A DNA stretch of 64,000 nt from Clostridia bacterium (GTDB taxonomy: Bacteria > Bacillota > Clostridia > Oscillospirales > Acutalibacteraceae), in contig JAGAQV010000012.1 of NCBI GenBank assembly GCA_017622555.1, positions 1-64,000 on the forward strand, given 5' to 3'. The notes under the pieces were generated by a model. The model had not been told where the DNA came from and searched no databases. It worked only from the letters and a program-made list of their open reading frames with translations. How positions within the stretch are numbered: the first letter of the stretch is position 1; every line of letters starts with the position of its first letter. This document shows positions 14,812 through 25,199 of the stretch, in pieces. The position numbers and the translations under genes were made by a program.

Positions 14812-16263
14812 TTGGATTGGTGGGTAGCGCTTAGAGTATCGGTATTTGCGGTACTTGCAGTACTTACGTATTACAAAAAGATTTATAAGTATATAGGCTT
14901 TTTTGTAAAGGCAAAAAAGTTTGAGCCTGCACCTCAAACCAAAAAATATGGAATTGTAATTGCCGCCCGTAATGAAGAATTGGTTATTGGTAATCTTGTA
15001 AACAGCTTACACAACCAAACATATCCACGTGAAAATTTTCAGGTTTTTGTGGTCGCCGATAACTGCGACGAGGGCGACAAAACGGCTGAAATTGCAAGAA
15101 AGTGCGGCGCAACCGTTTATGAGCGTCATTGTCCCGAAAAGGCAAGGAAAGGCTGGGCGTTGGAATATTTGTTTGAAAACATCGAAAAGGATTTTGGCAT
15201 ACAAAGCTTTGACGGTTATCTCTTCTTCGATGCCGATAACGTGGTATCACGTGATTACCTTGAAAGAATGAACGAAGCCTTTTCTACGGGTGTAGATGGC
15301 GTAATCGGATATAGAAATTCCAAAAACTTTGACCAAAACTGGATTTCGGCACATTATTCAATTCACTTTATGCGTAGCTCTATGAATTTGCATAGACCAA
15401 GAGGTAGACTGAATCTTTGTACCCATATTGCAGGTACGGGGTATTTACTTTCTTCTGAAATGCTTAAGGACGGTTGGCATTACAGCAGTCTCACCGAGGA
15501 TACACAGGCCACAATGGACTTTGCCGTTCAGGGTAAGAGAATTGAATATTGTGAGGCTGCCGAATTTTTTGATGAACAGCCCTATGAAATAAGGGTTATG
15601 CTTCGTCAGCGTCTTCGTTGGGCTAAGGGCCGTATGGCTTGCTTCTTCCGTTACGGCGCAAAGCTGTTTTACGGCTTGGTTCGTTTTTTTAAACGAAAAA
15701 AAGATGTAAAAAATCCGCCACTTAAGGTTTTTAATTATGAAAAAGGCACCTTTAAAAACTTGTCTTTTTGGAAGAAAATAACCTTCTTTATTGATCGTAT
15801 TATGGACCTTTGCGGTTTTGTTATTGATATAGTTGCAATTCCCCTAAAGTTTATTGCCAAAAACTTTACAAACTTTGATATGATTTTTTATCTAATCCCC
15901 ATCAGCTTTTTCAAAAGAATGGTTTGGATTGCGTTTGAAATTGCTTGGTTTTGTGTTGGTTGGCAGGCCGGAACACTGCTTGACAATGGCATATCACCCG
16001 TTATTATGGGCTTTGTGGGGGCTCTTTTCGGAACACTTTCCACCTATGTATCAAATATCATATCGGGTCTTATGGTTGTTATCCGTGAATGGAAGCACAT
16101 TCGTTGTCCCAATAAATTTAAATTGGCCTTTTATTTAATAACATGGCCCTTGCACGATATGATTTATCCGTTTATATGTCTGGCTTCGTTATTTATGCAC
16201 GTTACCTGGAAACCGATTAAGCACGACGTTGTTAAAACGTTGGACGATATCGATGGCAAATAA
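14812..16263 (+). CDS. Membrane-anchored family 2 glycosyltransferase
   Basis: Inverting GT2 glycosyltransferase with a likely processive or cell-surface role. One N-terminal membrane segment; GT-A domain from ~residue 45 (GIVIAARNEELVIGNLVNSL), DXD-type DADN near residue 145, the acceptor-site EDTQ and the QRLRWAKG (QxxRW) motif near residue 265; three or more membrane helices occupy the C-terminal 150 residues. The TTG at 14812 is preferred over GTG at 14803, which would overlap its own Shine-Dalgarno (AAGGAG, 14798-14803). Divergent from galE, so a UDP-galactose or UDP-glucose donor is plausible but unproven. Confidence 0.87.
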   Translation: MDWWVALRVSVFAVLAVLTYYKKIYKYIGFFVKAKKFEPAPQTKKYGIVIAARNEELVIGNLVNSLHNQTYPRENFQVFVVADNCDEGDKTAEIARKCGATVYERHCPEKARKGWALEYLFENIEKDFGIQSFDGYLFFDADNVVSRDYLERMNEAFSTGVDGVIGYRNSKNFDQNWISAHYSIHFMRSSMNLHRPRGRLNLCTHIAGTGYLLSSEMLKDGWHYSSLTEDTQATMDFAVQGKRIEYCEAAEFFDEQPYEIRVMLRQRLRWAKGRMACFFRYGAKLFYGLVRFFKRKKDVKNPPLKVFNYEKGTFKNLSFWKKITFFIDRIMDLCGFVIDIVAIPLKFIAKNFTNFDMIFYLIPISFFKRMVWIAFEIAWFCVGWQAGTLLDNGISPVIMGFVGALFGTLSTYVSNIISGLMVVIREWKHIRCPNKFKLAFYLITWPLHDMIYPFICLASLFMHVTWKPIKHDVVKTLDDIDGK

Positions 16264-16272
16264 AGTATTTTA

Positions 16273-16308
16273 AAAAAGCAAATTGCAAATTAGCAGTTTG
16301 CTTTTTTT
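16273..16308 (+). terminator. Terminator of the glycosyltransferase gene
   Basis: AAAGCAAATTGC-aaatta-GCAGTTTGCTTT with seven T residues following. Confidence 0.85.
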
Positions 16309-16339
16309 GAATAAAACAACTTTTATTATATGTTTTTTC

Positions 16340-16368
16340 TTGATAAAATCTTGTTATTATGATAATAT
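16340..16368 (+). promoter_or_regulatory. Promoter of prfC
   Basis: TTGATA at 16340-16345, 17-nt spacer, TAATAT at 16363-16368. Confidence 0.65.
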
Positions 16369-16402
16369 ATAAAACTGTGATTAAATATGAGGAGATTTTT
16401 TT

Positions 16403-17995
16403 GTGAGTGAATTACAACATGAAATCGGCAGACGCCGAACCTTTGCTATAATTTCCCACCCTGACGCAGGTAAAACGACCCTAACTGAAAAATTTCTTTT
16501 GTACGGCGGTGCAATTCAAACCGCAGGCTCGGTTAAGGGTAAAGCCACCGCAAAGCATGCAGTAAGTGACTGGATGGAGCTTGAAAAACAGCGTGGTATT
16601 TCAATTACGTCGTCGGTTATGCAGTTTGAATATGACGGTTATTGTATAAACATTCTTGACACCCCCGGTCACCAGGACTTCTCGGAGGACACCTACCGTA
16701 CACTTATGGCGGCTGATAGTGTCGTAATGGTTATCGACGCTGCAAAGGGTATAGAAGCCCAAACCCGTAAGCTATTCAAGGTTTGCGCACGTCGCCACAT
16801 CCCAATTTTTACCTTTATTAATAAGCTTGACCGTGAAGCTCGTGACCCGTTTGAGCTTTTAGATGAGCTTGAAAAGGAATTCGGCATTGGTACTTACCCT
16901 GTAAACTGGCCTATCGGCTGCGGTGTTGAATTTAAGGGTGTGTTTGACCGTGACAAGCGTGAAATTCTTTCCTTTTCGGATATGCACAAGGGTATGAACA
17001 AAATTAAACCCACCCCTTGCGATATTACTGATATTGAAAAAATGGATGAGCTTATTGGTCCTTATCAGCGCGCAGAATTGGTTGACCAAATAGAGCTTTT
17101 GGACGGCGCAAGTTTTGAATTTGATTTAGAAAAGGTTCGCCGCGGTGAGCTTAGTCCTGTTTTCTTTGGTTCAGCACTTATGAATTTTGGTATAGAAGTG
17201 TTCCTTGAAAACTTTTTAAAAATGACAACCTCGCCGCTTCCTCGTATGTCGGGAGAAACTGAGGTATCACCCTTTGATGAGGAATTTTCGGCTTTTGCCT
17301 TTAAAATTCAGGCAAATATGAATAAAAACCACCGTGACCGTATAACCTTTTTCCGTATATGTTCGGGTAAGTTTGAACGTGGCGCGGATTATTATCATGT
17401 TCAGGCGGGCAAAACTGTGCGCCTTTCACAGCCACAGCAAATGATGGCGGAGGAAAGACAAATTATAAATGAAGCATATGCTGGCGATATTATCGGCGTG
17501 TTTGACCCAGGTATTTATTCAATTGGTGATACCGTTTGCTCGGCAAAGAAAAAGGTGCAGTTTGAGGGTATTCCCACGTTTGCGCCCGAGCATTTTTCAA
17601 TGATTGAACAAAAGGACAGCCTAAAGCGTAAACAGTTTGTAAAGGGTGTTGAGCAAATAGCTCAAGAGGGTGCTATTCAAATTTTCCACGAACCAAATAC
17701 AGGTATGGAACGTGTTATTGTGGGTGTTGTTGGTGTGCTTCAGTTTGAAGTGCTTGAATACCGCCTTAAAAATGAATATAACGTTGACGTTATAAGAAAC
17801 GATTTGCCTTATTCTTATATCCGTTGGATAAAAAATAAGGGTATAGACGTTAAAAAGCTAAACCTTACTTCCGACACTAAATGGGTGCAGGACTTTAAGG
17901 GCAACAACATTCTTATTTTCACAAGTGAATGGAACATTAACTGGGCTCTTGAAAAGAACGAAGGCCTTATTCTTGAAGATTTCAGTAAGGATTAA
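16403..17995 (+). CDS. prfC: Peptide chain release factor 3
   Basis: GTPase that removes RF1/RF2 from the ribosome after termination. G1 SHPDAGKTTLTE, the switch region KQRGISITSSV, G3 DTPGHQDF and G4 NKLD are all intact in residues ~15-145. The beta-barrel domain II and RF3-specific C-terminal domain follow (YRLKNEYNVDVIRNDLPYS). 530 residues is the usual length. GTG start at 16403 with AGGAGA 8 nt upstream. Monocistronic, between its own promoter and terminator. Confidence 0.96.
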   Translation: MSELQHEIGRRRTFAIISHPDAGKTTLTEKFLLYGGAIQTAGSVKGKATAKHAVSDWMELEKQRGISITSSVMQFEYDGYCINILDTPGHQDFSEDTYRTLMAADSVVMVIDAAKGIEAQTRKLFKVCARRHIPIFTFINKLDREARDPFELLDELEKEFGIGTYPVNWPIGCGVEFKGVFDRDKREILSFSDMHKGMNKIKPTPCDITDIEKMDELIGPYQRAELVDQIELLDGASFEFDLEKVRRGELSPVFFGSALMNFGIEVFLENFLKMTTSPLPRMSGETEVSPFDEEFSAFAFKIQANMNKNHRDRITFFRICSGKFERGADYYHVQAGKTVRLSQPQQMMAEERQIINEAYAGDIIGVFDPGIYSIGDTVCSAKKKVQFEGIPTFAPEHFSMIEQKDSLKRKQFVKGVEQIAQEGAIQIFHEPNTGMERVIVGVVGVLQFEVLEYRLKNEYNVDVIRNDLPYSYIRWIKNKGIDVKKLNLTSDTKWVQDFKGNNILIFTSEWNINWALEKNEGLILEDFSKD

Positions 17996-18041
17996 AGTAG
18001 ATAATTTTATATTGCAACATTAAATTATATGGTGTAAAATT

Positions 18042-18072
18042 AAACCGCAAGGGCTTTTCCTTGCGGTTTTTG
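18042..18072 (+). terminator. Terminator of prfC
   Basis: AAACCGCAAGG-gcttt-tCCTTGCGGTTT followed by a T-rich stretch. Confidence 0.85.
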
Positions 18073-18095
18073 TTTTAAACGGGAGGCTTAATATT

Positions 18096-19166
18096 ATGGA
18101 AAACGTTAATATTTCTAAGGTTGGTGGCATTGAGGTTGAATGGCATGACGTTAGGCAAGAACCCTTTATGCTTCACGGCTTTTACGAGCCGCTGACACAG
18201 CCGCATTTTCGACGCGCACCTGATGATGTGGCTTATGCATCAAGTGAGGGTATCGGCAAATTGGCTAAGCAGTCAACAGGCGGCCGTGTTCGTTTTTCAA
18301 CCAATTCGGAATATATTGCTATTCGTGCAAAGTTTCTGGACGTTACCCGTGTACCGCATTTAACCCTTTTAAATTCAGGCGGTTTTGATTTGTATATTGA
18401 TGGTGAATTTGGTAGCCGTTTTGTAAAAGAATTTTTAATGTCTTATGATTTTAAGGACAAATATGAGCAAATACTTCATCTTGAAAACAACGAAATGCGG
18501 TCGTTAACTATAAACTTTCCGATCTATTCAATAGTTGAAAGCCTTGAGGTTGGAGTAGTACCAGGGTCTGTTATTTCGGATCCTCGCCCTTATCGTGATA
18601 TTAAGCCTGTAATTTTTTACGGTTCGTCAATTGTTCACGGTAGTGCGGCAACTCGTCCAGGTCTTACATACCCTGCAATAATTTCAAGAGAAATGAATCT
18701 TGACTTTAGAAACTTTGGCTTTGCGGCGCTTTGCAAGGGTGAAAAGGCTTTTGTTGATTGGATGGCAACCCTTCCTATGAGTGTTTTTGTGTGTGATTAT
18801 GACCACAACGCTCCCGACCCCGACTATTTAAAGGAAACTCATTATCGGGTTTACGAAACTATACGTCAAAATAATCCTGACGTACCCTTTATTATGGCAA
18901 CACGTATAAATTACTGGACACTTCCGCACGAGCAGGAGGAAATTTTACAACGTCGTGATATTATTATGCAGTCTTACCTTAAAGCTCGTGCTTTAGGGGA
19001 TAAAAACGTTTATTTTGTTGACGGCCTAAGCTTTCACACGGCACCTCATCAGTACGATATGACAACTGATGCCGTTCACCCAAATGATGCGGGATATATA
19101 AGAATGGCCGACACAATGGGTACAATAATTCGCCACGCTTTAGAAAAAAGTAAAATTGTAAAATAA
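18096..19166 (+). CDS. SGNH/GDSL-family esterase with GxDLY N-terminal domain
   Basis: Cytosolic hydrolase (no signal peptide) with two domains. Residues ~1-160 form a beta-sandwich of the SGNH_hydro_N type, with the name-giving GFDLYIDG near residue 97. Residues ~168-350 are the SGNH hydrolase: block I YGSSIVHG with nucleophile Ser near 178, a block III-like region around VCDYDHNAPD, and the closing DAVHPNDAGY carrying Asp and His. Such proteins are usually carbohydrate or acyl esterases. ATG at 18096 has GGGAGG upstream. Monocistronic, bounded by terminators on both sides. The substrate is unknown. Confidence 0.85.
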   Translation: MENVNISKVGGIEVEWHDVRQEPFMLHGFYEPLTQPHFRRAPDDVAYASSEGIGKLAKQSTGGRVRFSTNSEYIAIRAKFLDVTRVPHLTLLNSGGFDLYIDGEFGSRFVKEFLMSYDFKDKYEQILHLENNEMRSLTINFPIYSIVESLEVGVVPGSVISDPRPYRDIKPVIFYGSSIVHGSAATRPGLTYPAIISREMNLDFRNFGFAALCKGEKAFVDWMATLPMSVFVCDYDHNAPDPDYLKETHYRVYETIRQNNPDVPFIMATRINYWTLPHEQEEILQRRDIIMQSYLKARALGDKNVYFVDGLSFHTAPHQYDMTTDAVHPNDAGYIRMADTMGTIIRHALEKSKIVK

Positions 19167-19183
19167 AAAATCATGTTAAATTT

Positions 19184-19225
19184 AAAAAGCACCCCAAAAG
19201 TCAAACACTTTTGGGGTGCTTTTTA
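19184..19225. terminator. Bidirectional terminator
   Basis: AAAAAGCACCCCAAAAGT-caaac-ACTTTTGGGGTGCTTTTT between converging genes; A and T tracts on both flanks allow use from either side. Confidence 0.92.
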
Positions 19226-19250
19226 TTTTAAAACGGTTAGTTATTTGATT

Positions 19251-22200
19251 TTATTCAGTTCTAAGTGCAATTACGGGGTCTTTTTTAGCGGCGCTGCGGG
19301 ATGGAATAATACCTGAGAACATTGTAAGAATTACGCTTATTGCAACGAACAAAATTGCCGCTTCAATAGGTAATACCGCTTTAAGATTCGGAAGCCCTGT
19401 AAGCGCTTCAAGAATAATGTTTATCGGTATGCACAAAAGGTAGGTTATAACTACACCCAAAAGACCTGACGTGAAGCCGATTATAATGGTTTCGGCGTTA
19501 AACATACTTGAAACGTTACGCTTTGATGCGCCGATAGCACGTAAAATACCAATTTCCTTTGTGCGTTCCTGAACAGAAATTAGAGTTATAACGCCAATCA
19601 TAATTGATGAAACAATAAGGGATACCGCAACAAAGGCCATTAAAACATAGGTAATAGCGTTAATAATTGTGGTGATTGAGGACATCATTATACCGAGATA
19701 GTCGGTGTATGATATTTTTTGTAAATCCTCAACCGATTTATTGTAATCGGTAATGGCGGCTTCAATAATGTCCTTATTTTCAAACGAGCTTGCATAAATG
19801 TTTATGGTTGAGGGGGTGTCAAGCTCGACATAGCCAAGTTTAATGAGGTTTGTGTCATATGAAGAATTTGAAAATTCTAAAACCTCATCATAATAGGTTG
19901 CAAACTGTTCGGTGGTGAAATTTTTAACCGCCATATCAAGTGCGGCGGCCTTCTGCTCAGCAGTTAGGGGCATAAGCTGTGCGGCCACACCAGCGGCGTA
20001 CTGCATACGGAACTGTTCTTCAACAATTGACGCATACATTTCAAAGATTTCTTCGTCCTTCATATCTTTTAGATATTCGGTAATTTCATCCTCGCTCATA
20101 CCTGTTTGCTGAACAATACCTGGGATAAGGGTTGCTTCGATTTTATCACGTGAGGTTGCCTTTAAAGCATCGTTAACGGTCTTTTCAACTGTCTTCTTAT
20201 CGGGAATAGACATTATTTTAACGTAAGTGTCAGCCTTGCTGTTTTTATCAAGCTTTTTAAGGTATTCCTTAAATTCAGCCTTCTTTTCATCATTAGTTAA
20301 ATTCTTGCTGTTTTCCTTAAAGGGAAGGCCTGTGAAAATGTCAATTGAATCGTCATTAAGCTGTGCCTTAATTGCGGCTGATTCCTTAGACTTTTCAACC
20401 ACGTAATCGGTCAGCTTTTTAGTGTAGCAAATCGAACCTGAAAGTAGAGTGGTGGAGGTGCTCTCTTTAGGACGAATAATGCCTGTTACCTTAAGTGGAA
20501 TGCCGTTTGCATAAAGGTATTTTAGACCGGCTTCAGTGTCACGAAGGTCGGTATAAAGGCCTGTTTTTTCGTCTTTTGTGTAGCAAGCGGAATTTAAAAT
20601 TGTTTTAAATTCCATTTCGCAAATTTCTTTATAGCTCCATTTTTTGCCTTCAACCTCAAGCTGCTCTTTATTAAGCACCGCTTGGGTCATTGCTTCAATT
20701 TCGGCTTTAGATTTTAAACCCAAAGCGTAAAGGGTCATATCGTCAACCTCGTTGTTTTCATCCACAACAAGCAAAATTTCGTTATAATCGTTGGGCCAGC
20801 TACCGTGAATAAGGTCATACTGCTTGGGGATAAGCGGGTTAATAAGCTCACCGTCAGTACCGGTTAGCATTTCCTGCCAAAGAGTTGCGCCGCCGCCCAT
20901 CATGGAGGAAGACATCATTGGGCTCTGCGCCATACCGCCTGTCATACTCGACATCATACCCGAAAAGTCCATACCGAAATAATCGCGCAAAATGTCGGCC
21001 ATAAGCTCACTTGAATCTGAATGAATTATCTGACCGTCAACATTATGGGTGTAGATAAGCATATTAAAATCATAAGTGTACTGAATGCCGTTTACTGCTT
21101 CAATAAGGTCGGAATGCTTTTCCTTATCCTTAAGGGATTTTTCAAGATAAGCCTTAAAGGCTTTAAGGTCGTTTTCGTTAGCCTCAAGCGAATTAAGGGC
21201 ATTCATCATTTCATATATGGCGGATTTTTCGTAAACAGCATCGTTTTCGTGCTCACCTGATGATTCTGCTGCACCCATAAAGGTGTTTATAAGTTCGGTC
21301 ATCTCAAGGTTTTGCGATTCAATAGTTAATGGATAGGAGGAAAGCGTTTCTTCCTGAACAGAATCAATAAACGCTGTTGTACCTTGTGATACTGCAAAAA
21401 TGAGTGCAATGCCTATAATGCCAATGCTTCCCGCAAAGGAGGTAAGGGCGGAACGGCCCTTTTTGGTGAAAAGGTTATTAAGCGAAAGACCGAAGGAAGT
21501 AAAAAGTGACATTGAAGGCATTTTTTGTGTTTTTGCCTTTTCAGTTTTTTCCTTTTCCAAATTATTTTCGTTGTGAATTTCTTCGGCCGAAAGGGGCTTA
21601 GAATCCGACAAAATCACACCGTCAAGCATACGGATAATTCGGGTTGAATATTCAGCCGCAAGCTCGGGGTTGTGGGTAACCATTATAACCAAGCGGTCTT
21701 CTGAAATTTCTTTCAAAATTTTCATAACCTGAACACTGGTTTCGGTATCAAGTGCGCCAGTCGGCTCGTCAGCTAAAATAATGTCGGGGTTATTTACAAT
21801 GGCACGGGCAATTGCAACACGCTGCATTTGTCCGCCCGACATTTCGCTTGGCTTCTTGCGAAGCTGGTCGCCAAGACCAACCTTTTCTAGCGCTTCCTTG
21901 GCTCTGCGGCGGCGTTCGCTTTTTGAAACACCCGAAAGGGTAAGCGCCAATTCAACATTTGATAAAACGGTTTGGTGAGGAATTAGGTTATAGCTTTGGA
22001 AAACAAAGCCTACCGAATGGTTGCGGTAGTTATCCCAATCCCTGTCCTTATAATTTTTGGTGGACTTACCGTTGATAAATAAATCACCGCTGGTGTATTT
22101 ATCAAGACCGCCGATAATGTTTAAAAGTGTTGTTTTGCCGCAGCCTGACTGACCTAAAATAGATACAAATTCGTTACTACGGAACTGTAAATCAACACCC

Positions 22201-22265
22201 TTTAAGGCTTCGACCTTACTGTCGCCGGTTATATAGTCCTTAGTTATGCCTTTTAAAGTTAGCAT
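19251..22265 (-). CDS. MacB-type ABC transporter, ATPase fused to FtsX-like permease
   Basis: 1004-residue fusion. Residues ~1-230 are the ATPase: Walker [10 protein letters not shown], signature MSGGQMQR, Walker [13 protein letters not shown] and the H-loop VTHNPE. After a charged linker comes a first membrane helix (~275-295), an extracytoplasmic domain of about 580 residues, and three C-terminal helices of the FtsX permease domain (~870-1000, with [17 protein letters not shown]). The large external domain is far longer than in typical MacB and has a Met/Ser/Gly-rich stretch near residues 432-460. Such proteins couple ATP hydrolysis to export of peptides, lipids or envelope signalling rather than import. 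No partner HlyD-like gene or two-component system is adjacent. The substrate is unknown. Confidence 0.88.
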   Translation of the reverse strand: MLTLKGITKDYITGDSKVEALKGVDLQFRSNEFVSILGQSGCGKTTLLNIIGGLDKYTSGDLFINGKSTKNYKDRDWDNYRNHSVGFVFQSYNLIPHQTVLSNVELALTLSGVSKSERRRRAKEALEKVGLGDQLRKKPSEMSGGQMQRVAIARAIVNNPDIILADEPTGALDTETSVQVMKILKEISEDRLVIMVTHNPELAAEYSTRIIRMLDGVILSDSKPLSAEEIHNENNLEKEKTEKAKTQKMPSMSLFTSFGLSLNNLFTKKGRSALTSFAGSIGIIGIALIFAVSQGTTAFIDSVQEETLSSYPLTIESQNLEMTELINTFMGAAESSGEHENDAVYEKSAIYEMMNALNSLEANENDLKAFKAYLEKSLKDKEKHSDLIEAVNGIQYTYDFNMLIYTHNVDGQIIHSDSSELMADILRDYFGMDFSGMMSSMTGGMAQSPMMSSSMMGGGATLWQEMLTGTDGELINPLIPKQYDLIHGSWPNDYNEILLVVDENNEVDDMTLYALGLKSKAEIEAMTQAVLNKEQLEVEGKKWSYKEICEMEFKTILNSACYTKDEKTGLYTDLRDTEAGLKYLYANGIPLKVTGIIRPKESTSTTLLSGSICYTKKLTDYVVEKSKESAAIKAQLNDDSIDIFTGLPFKENSKNLTNDEKKAEFKEYLKKLDKNSKADTYVKIMSIPDKKTVEKTVNDALKATSRDKIEATLIPGIVQQTGMSEDEITEYLKDMKDEEIFEMYASIVEEQFRMQYAAGVAAQLMPLTAEQKAAALDMAVKNFTTEQFATYYDEVLEFSNSSYDTNLIKLGYVELDTPSTINIYASSFENKDIIEAAITDYNKSVEDLQKISYTDYLGIMMSSITTIINAITYVLMAFVAVSLIVSSIMIGVITLISVQERTKEIGILRAIGASKRNVSSMFNAETIIIGFTSGLLGVVITYLLCIPINIILEALTGLPNLKAVLPIEAAILFVAISVILTMFSGIIPSRSAAKKDPVIALRTE

Positions 22266-22393
22266 TTGTCATTTCCTTTCGTCAAATATAACGTTACTGA
22301 ATATATTATAAGCATATTTTTTCCATTTTCAATAGCAGGGCTTTAATGTTTAGAAAAAATTAACATTTTAATAAATTTTTGTGGCTGTATTTG

Positions 22394-22422
22394 TTGACAA
22401 CAATATATATTTATATTATAAT
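22394..22422 (+). promoter_or_regulatory. Consensus sigma-A promoter of typA
   Basis: TTGACA at 22394-22399, 17-nt spacer, TATAAT at 22417-22422: an exact match to the vegetative consensus. Confidence 0.85.
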
Positions 22423-22471
22423 ATTTTAGTTAAAATGAGTTATTTTTTGCTTAATTTAAGGAAGTGTCTGA

Positions 22472-24301
22472 ATGACTGAAATTAAAAATTTAAGAAACGT
22501 TGCAATTATTGCTCACGTTGACCACGGTAAGACAACTCTTGTTGACCAGCTTTTAAAGCAAAGCGGCACCTTTCGTGTTAATGAAGCGGTTGATGATAGG
22601 GTAATGGACTCCAACGATTTGGAACGTGAGCGCGGCATTACCATTCTTTCAAAAAACACAAGCGTTATGTACGGTGACGTAAAGATAAATATTGTTGACA
22701 CCCCAGGTCACGCCGATTTCGGCGGCGAGGTTGAGCGTATTTTACAAATGGTTGACGGCGTTTTATTGCTTGTTGACGCATTTGAAGGCTGTATGCCGCA
22801 AACCCGCTTCGTGCTAAAAAAAGCATTGGCTCTTGGTAAAAAAGCCGTTGTGGTTGTTAATAAAATTGACAGACCAATGGCAAGGCCGCACGAGGTTGTT
22901 GACGAGGTGCTTGATTTATTTATCGAGCTTGGCGCCGATGAAGACCAGATTGAATTCCCCGTAATTTTTGCTTCCGGCCGTGACGGCTACGCTTCCTATT
23001 CACCCGACATTAAGGGCGAGGATATGAAGCCTTTATTTGATGCAATTGTCAACGAAATTGATGCCCCAAAGGGTGACACCGAGGGCCCGCTTCAAATTTT
23101 GTTTACTAACATTGAATATGATGATTATCTTGGCCGAATAGGTGTGGGACGAGTTATCCGTGGTACTGTTAAAAGCGGTCAGCAGGTGGCTATTTGCCAT
23201 AAGGATGGCACTAATAATAACCAAAAAATTGCTAAAATGTTTATGTACCGCGGTCTTAAAAGGCATGAGGAAGAAACCGCAAGTGTTGGTGATATAATTC
23301 AGGTTGCAGGTCTTCAAAACCTTGAAATAGGCGAAACCGCCTGTGCGATTGATAACATTGAGGCGTTACCTTTTGTAAAGATAGATGAGCCTACCTTGGC
23401 TATGAACTTTATGGTTAATAATTCGCCATTTGCAGGAAAAGAGGGCAAGTTTGTAACCTCGCGCAATATTCGTGACCGCCTTTTTAAAGAGGTTATGACA
23501 AACGTCAGCCTTCGTGTCGAGGAAACCGATTCGGCAGACACCTTTAAGGTTTCGGGCAGAGGGGAGCTGCACCTTTCAATTTTAATTGAAACTATGCGCC
23601 GTCAGGGTTATGAGTTTCAGGTTTCACCGCCTGAGGTTATTTATAAGCGTGACGAAAACGGCAACCTTTTAGAGCCTATTGAGCTTTTAATGATTGAGGT
23701 TCCCGAAGAATACGTTGGCTCGGTTATGGAACGCCTTGGTACCCGTAAGGCAGAAATTAAAAATATGGGCACCCGTGAGGGCGGAACCTCCCACCTTGAA
23801 TTTTTAATTCCCGCACGCGGACTTCTGGGCTACCGTTCACAGTTTATGACCGACACTAATGGTAACGGCATTATGAACCACGTGTTTGACAGCTATCAGG
23901 AATATAAGGGCGATATTGACCAGCGAAATACCGGCTCGATTATTGCGCACGAAACGGGTGAGTCCACAGGCTATGGCCTTTTCAACACCCAAAGCCGCGG
24001 CCGCTTGTTTATCGGCCCAGGTACTCCTGTATATGAAGGTATGATTGTTGGTGAAAACCCGAAAAATGATGATATCGTTTGCAACGTTTGCAAGAAAAAG
24101 CAAATGACAAATACCCGTGCATCCGGCAGTGATGAGGCGCTTCGTTTAGTGCCCCACACACGTTTAAGCCTTGAACAGTCGCTTGAATTTATAAAGGATG
24201 ATGAGCTTGTGGAAATCACCCCTGAAAGCATTCGCCTTAGAAAGCGTATCCTTGGTAAAGAGGAAAGAAGTAAATTTGAGGCAAAGAGAAAACAACAATG
24301 A
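22472..24301 (+). CDS. typA: Ribosome-associated GTPase TypA/BipA
   Basis: Translational GTPase that binds the ribosome and supports 50S assembly and stress adaptation. G1 [13 protein letters not shown], switch [10 protein letters not shown]3 [11 protein letters not shown] and G4 NKID lie in the first 140 residues. EF-G-like domains III and V and the TypA-specific C-terminus follow (HEVGES-like [12 protein letters not shown] and [11 protein letters not shown]). 609 residues is standard. Start ATG with AAGGAAG upstream. Its last four bases overlap the next gene (ATGA), which implies translational coupling. Confidence 0.97.
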   Translation: MTEIKNLRNVAIIAHVDHGKTTLVDQLLKQSGTFRVNEAVDDRVMDSNDLERERGITILSKNTSVMYGDVKINIVDTPGHADFGGEVERILQMVDGVLLLVDAFEGCMPQTRFVLKKALALGKKAVVVVNKIDRPMARPHEVVDEVLDLFIELGADEDQIEFPVIFASGRDGYASYSPDIKGEDMKPLFDAIVNEIDAPKGDTEGPLQILFTNIEYDDYLGRIGVGRVIRGTVKSGQQVAICHKDGTNNNQKIAKMFMYRGLKRHEEETASVGDIIQVAGLQNLEIGETACAIDNIEALPFVKIDEPTLAMNFMVNNSPFAGKEGKFVTSRNIRDRLFKEVMTNVSLRVEETDSADTFKVSGRGELHLSILIETMRRQGYEFQVSPPEVIYKRDENGNLLEPIELLMIEVPEEYVGSVMERLGTRKAEIKNMGTREGGTSHLEFLIPARGLLGYRSQFMTDTNGNGIMNHVFDSYQEYKGDIDQRNTGSIIAHETGESTGYGLFNTQSRGRLFIGPGTPVYEGMIVGENPKNDDIVCNVCKKKQMTNTRASGSDEALRLVPHTRLSLEQSLEFIKDDELVEITPESIRLRKRILGKEERSKFEAKRKQQ

Positions 24302-25194
24302 ACTATATAATTCTTGATTTGGAATGGGATAGCGCTTTTTATAAGCCTCAAAAAAGGTTTATAAATCAAATCCTTCAAATCGGTGCAGTTAAGCTTAACG
24401 ACAGCTTTGACGTGGTTGACACCTTTGAGGTGACCGTTAAATCCGAAATTTCTAAAAAGGTTACAGGGCGTTTTGCAAAGCTTACGGGAATTACTACCGA
24501 CGTAATGCTTTCGGGTGTGCCTTTTAAGGATGCTGTAAAAACCTATAACGAATGGGTAGGGGAAAATTCAGTTACAATGACCTGGAGCAATTCCGACCTT
24601 TACACTATTTTGGAAAACGAGGAAAATCTTCTAAAGGATATTCGCTTTAAAATTGAGAAATATCTTGATTTACAGGTGTTTATTCAAAATGAGATGCGAC
24701 TTCAGGGTTATGAGGATAAAAACCAGATATCCTTAGAAGCGGCGGCCGAAAAGCTTAATGTTTCAACAGATGGGATTGATTTTCACACTGCAAAGGATGA
24801 CAGTCTTGTATGTGCTTATCTTCTTAAAAAGTGCTACAATAAGGAACGCTTTGAAGCGCTTATAAAGGATGCGGGAAATCCCGATTTTTTAAAGAGGTTA
24901 AAATTTAAAGCTTATGCAATTTCAAAAATTAATGATAAATGCATTGATAAAAAACACCTCATTTTTAATTGCCCTGAATGCAACAAAAAAGCTAAGCAGG
25001 TTTCTAAATGGAAATATCAAAACCGTTGGTTTTGGGCAAACTTTACTTGCAGCTGCGGTAAAAAGTTTTGCGGCAGGGTGTCATTTAAAAAGACCTTTGA
25101 TGATGTAATTGTGCGCCGTAATGTCGGCGAATTTAAGATTAAAAAAACAAAAACAAACACTGCCCAAACGGCAGTAGTTGGAACAGGAGAGTAA
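24298..25194 (+). CDS. DEDDh 3'-5' exonuclease with C-terminal zinc-ribbon
   Basis: The N-terminal ~180 residues form a DnaQ-like exonuclease: ILDLEW provides the first Asp and Glu (residues 7 and 9), a Thr-Trp-Ser-Asn-Ser-Asp stretch near 97-102 provides the next Asp, and FHTAKDDS near 160 provides the His-Asp pair. Residues ~220-270 contain CPEC and CSC-GKKFC pairs, a likely zinc ribbon for nucleic-acid binding. It overlaps typA by 4 nt and stands 5 nt before the symporter gene. Candidate activities are RNA or DNA 3'-end trimming; coupling to typA hints at RNA, which is inference only. Confidence 0.8.
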   Translation: MNYIILDLEWDSAFYKPQKRFINQILQIGAVKLNDSFDVVDTFEVTVKSEISKKVTGRFAKLTGITTDVMLSGVPFKDAVKTYNEWVGENSVTMTWSNSDLYTILENEENLLKDIRFKIEKYLDLQVFIQNEMRLQGYEDKNQISLEAAAEKLNVSTDGIDFHTAKDDSLVCAYLLKKCYNKERFEALIKDAGNPDFLKRLKFKAYAISKINDKCIDKKHLIFNCPECNKKAKQVSKWKYQNRWFWANFTCSCGKKFCGRVSFKKTFDDVIVRRNVGEFKIKKTKTNTAQTAVVGTGE

Positions 25195-25199
25195 AATTT

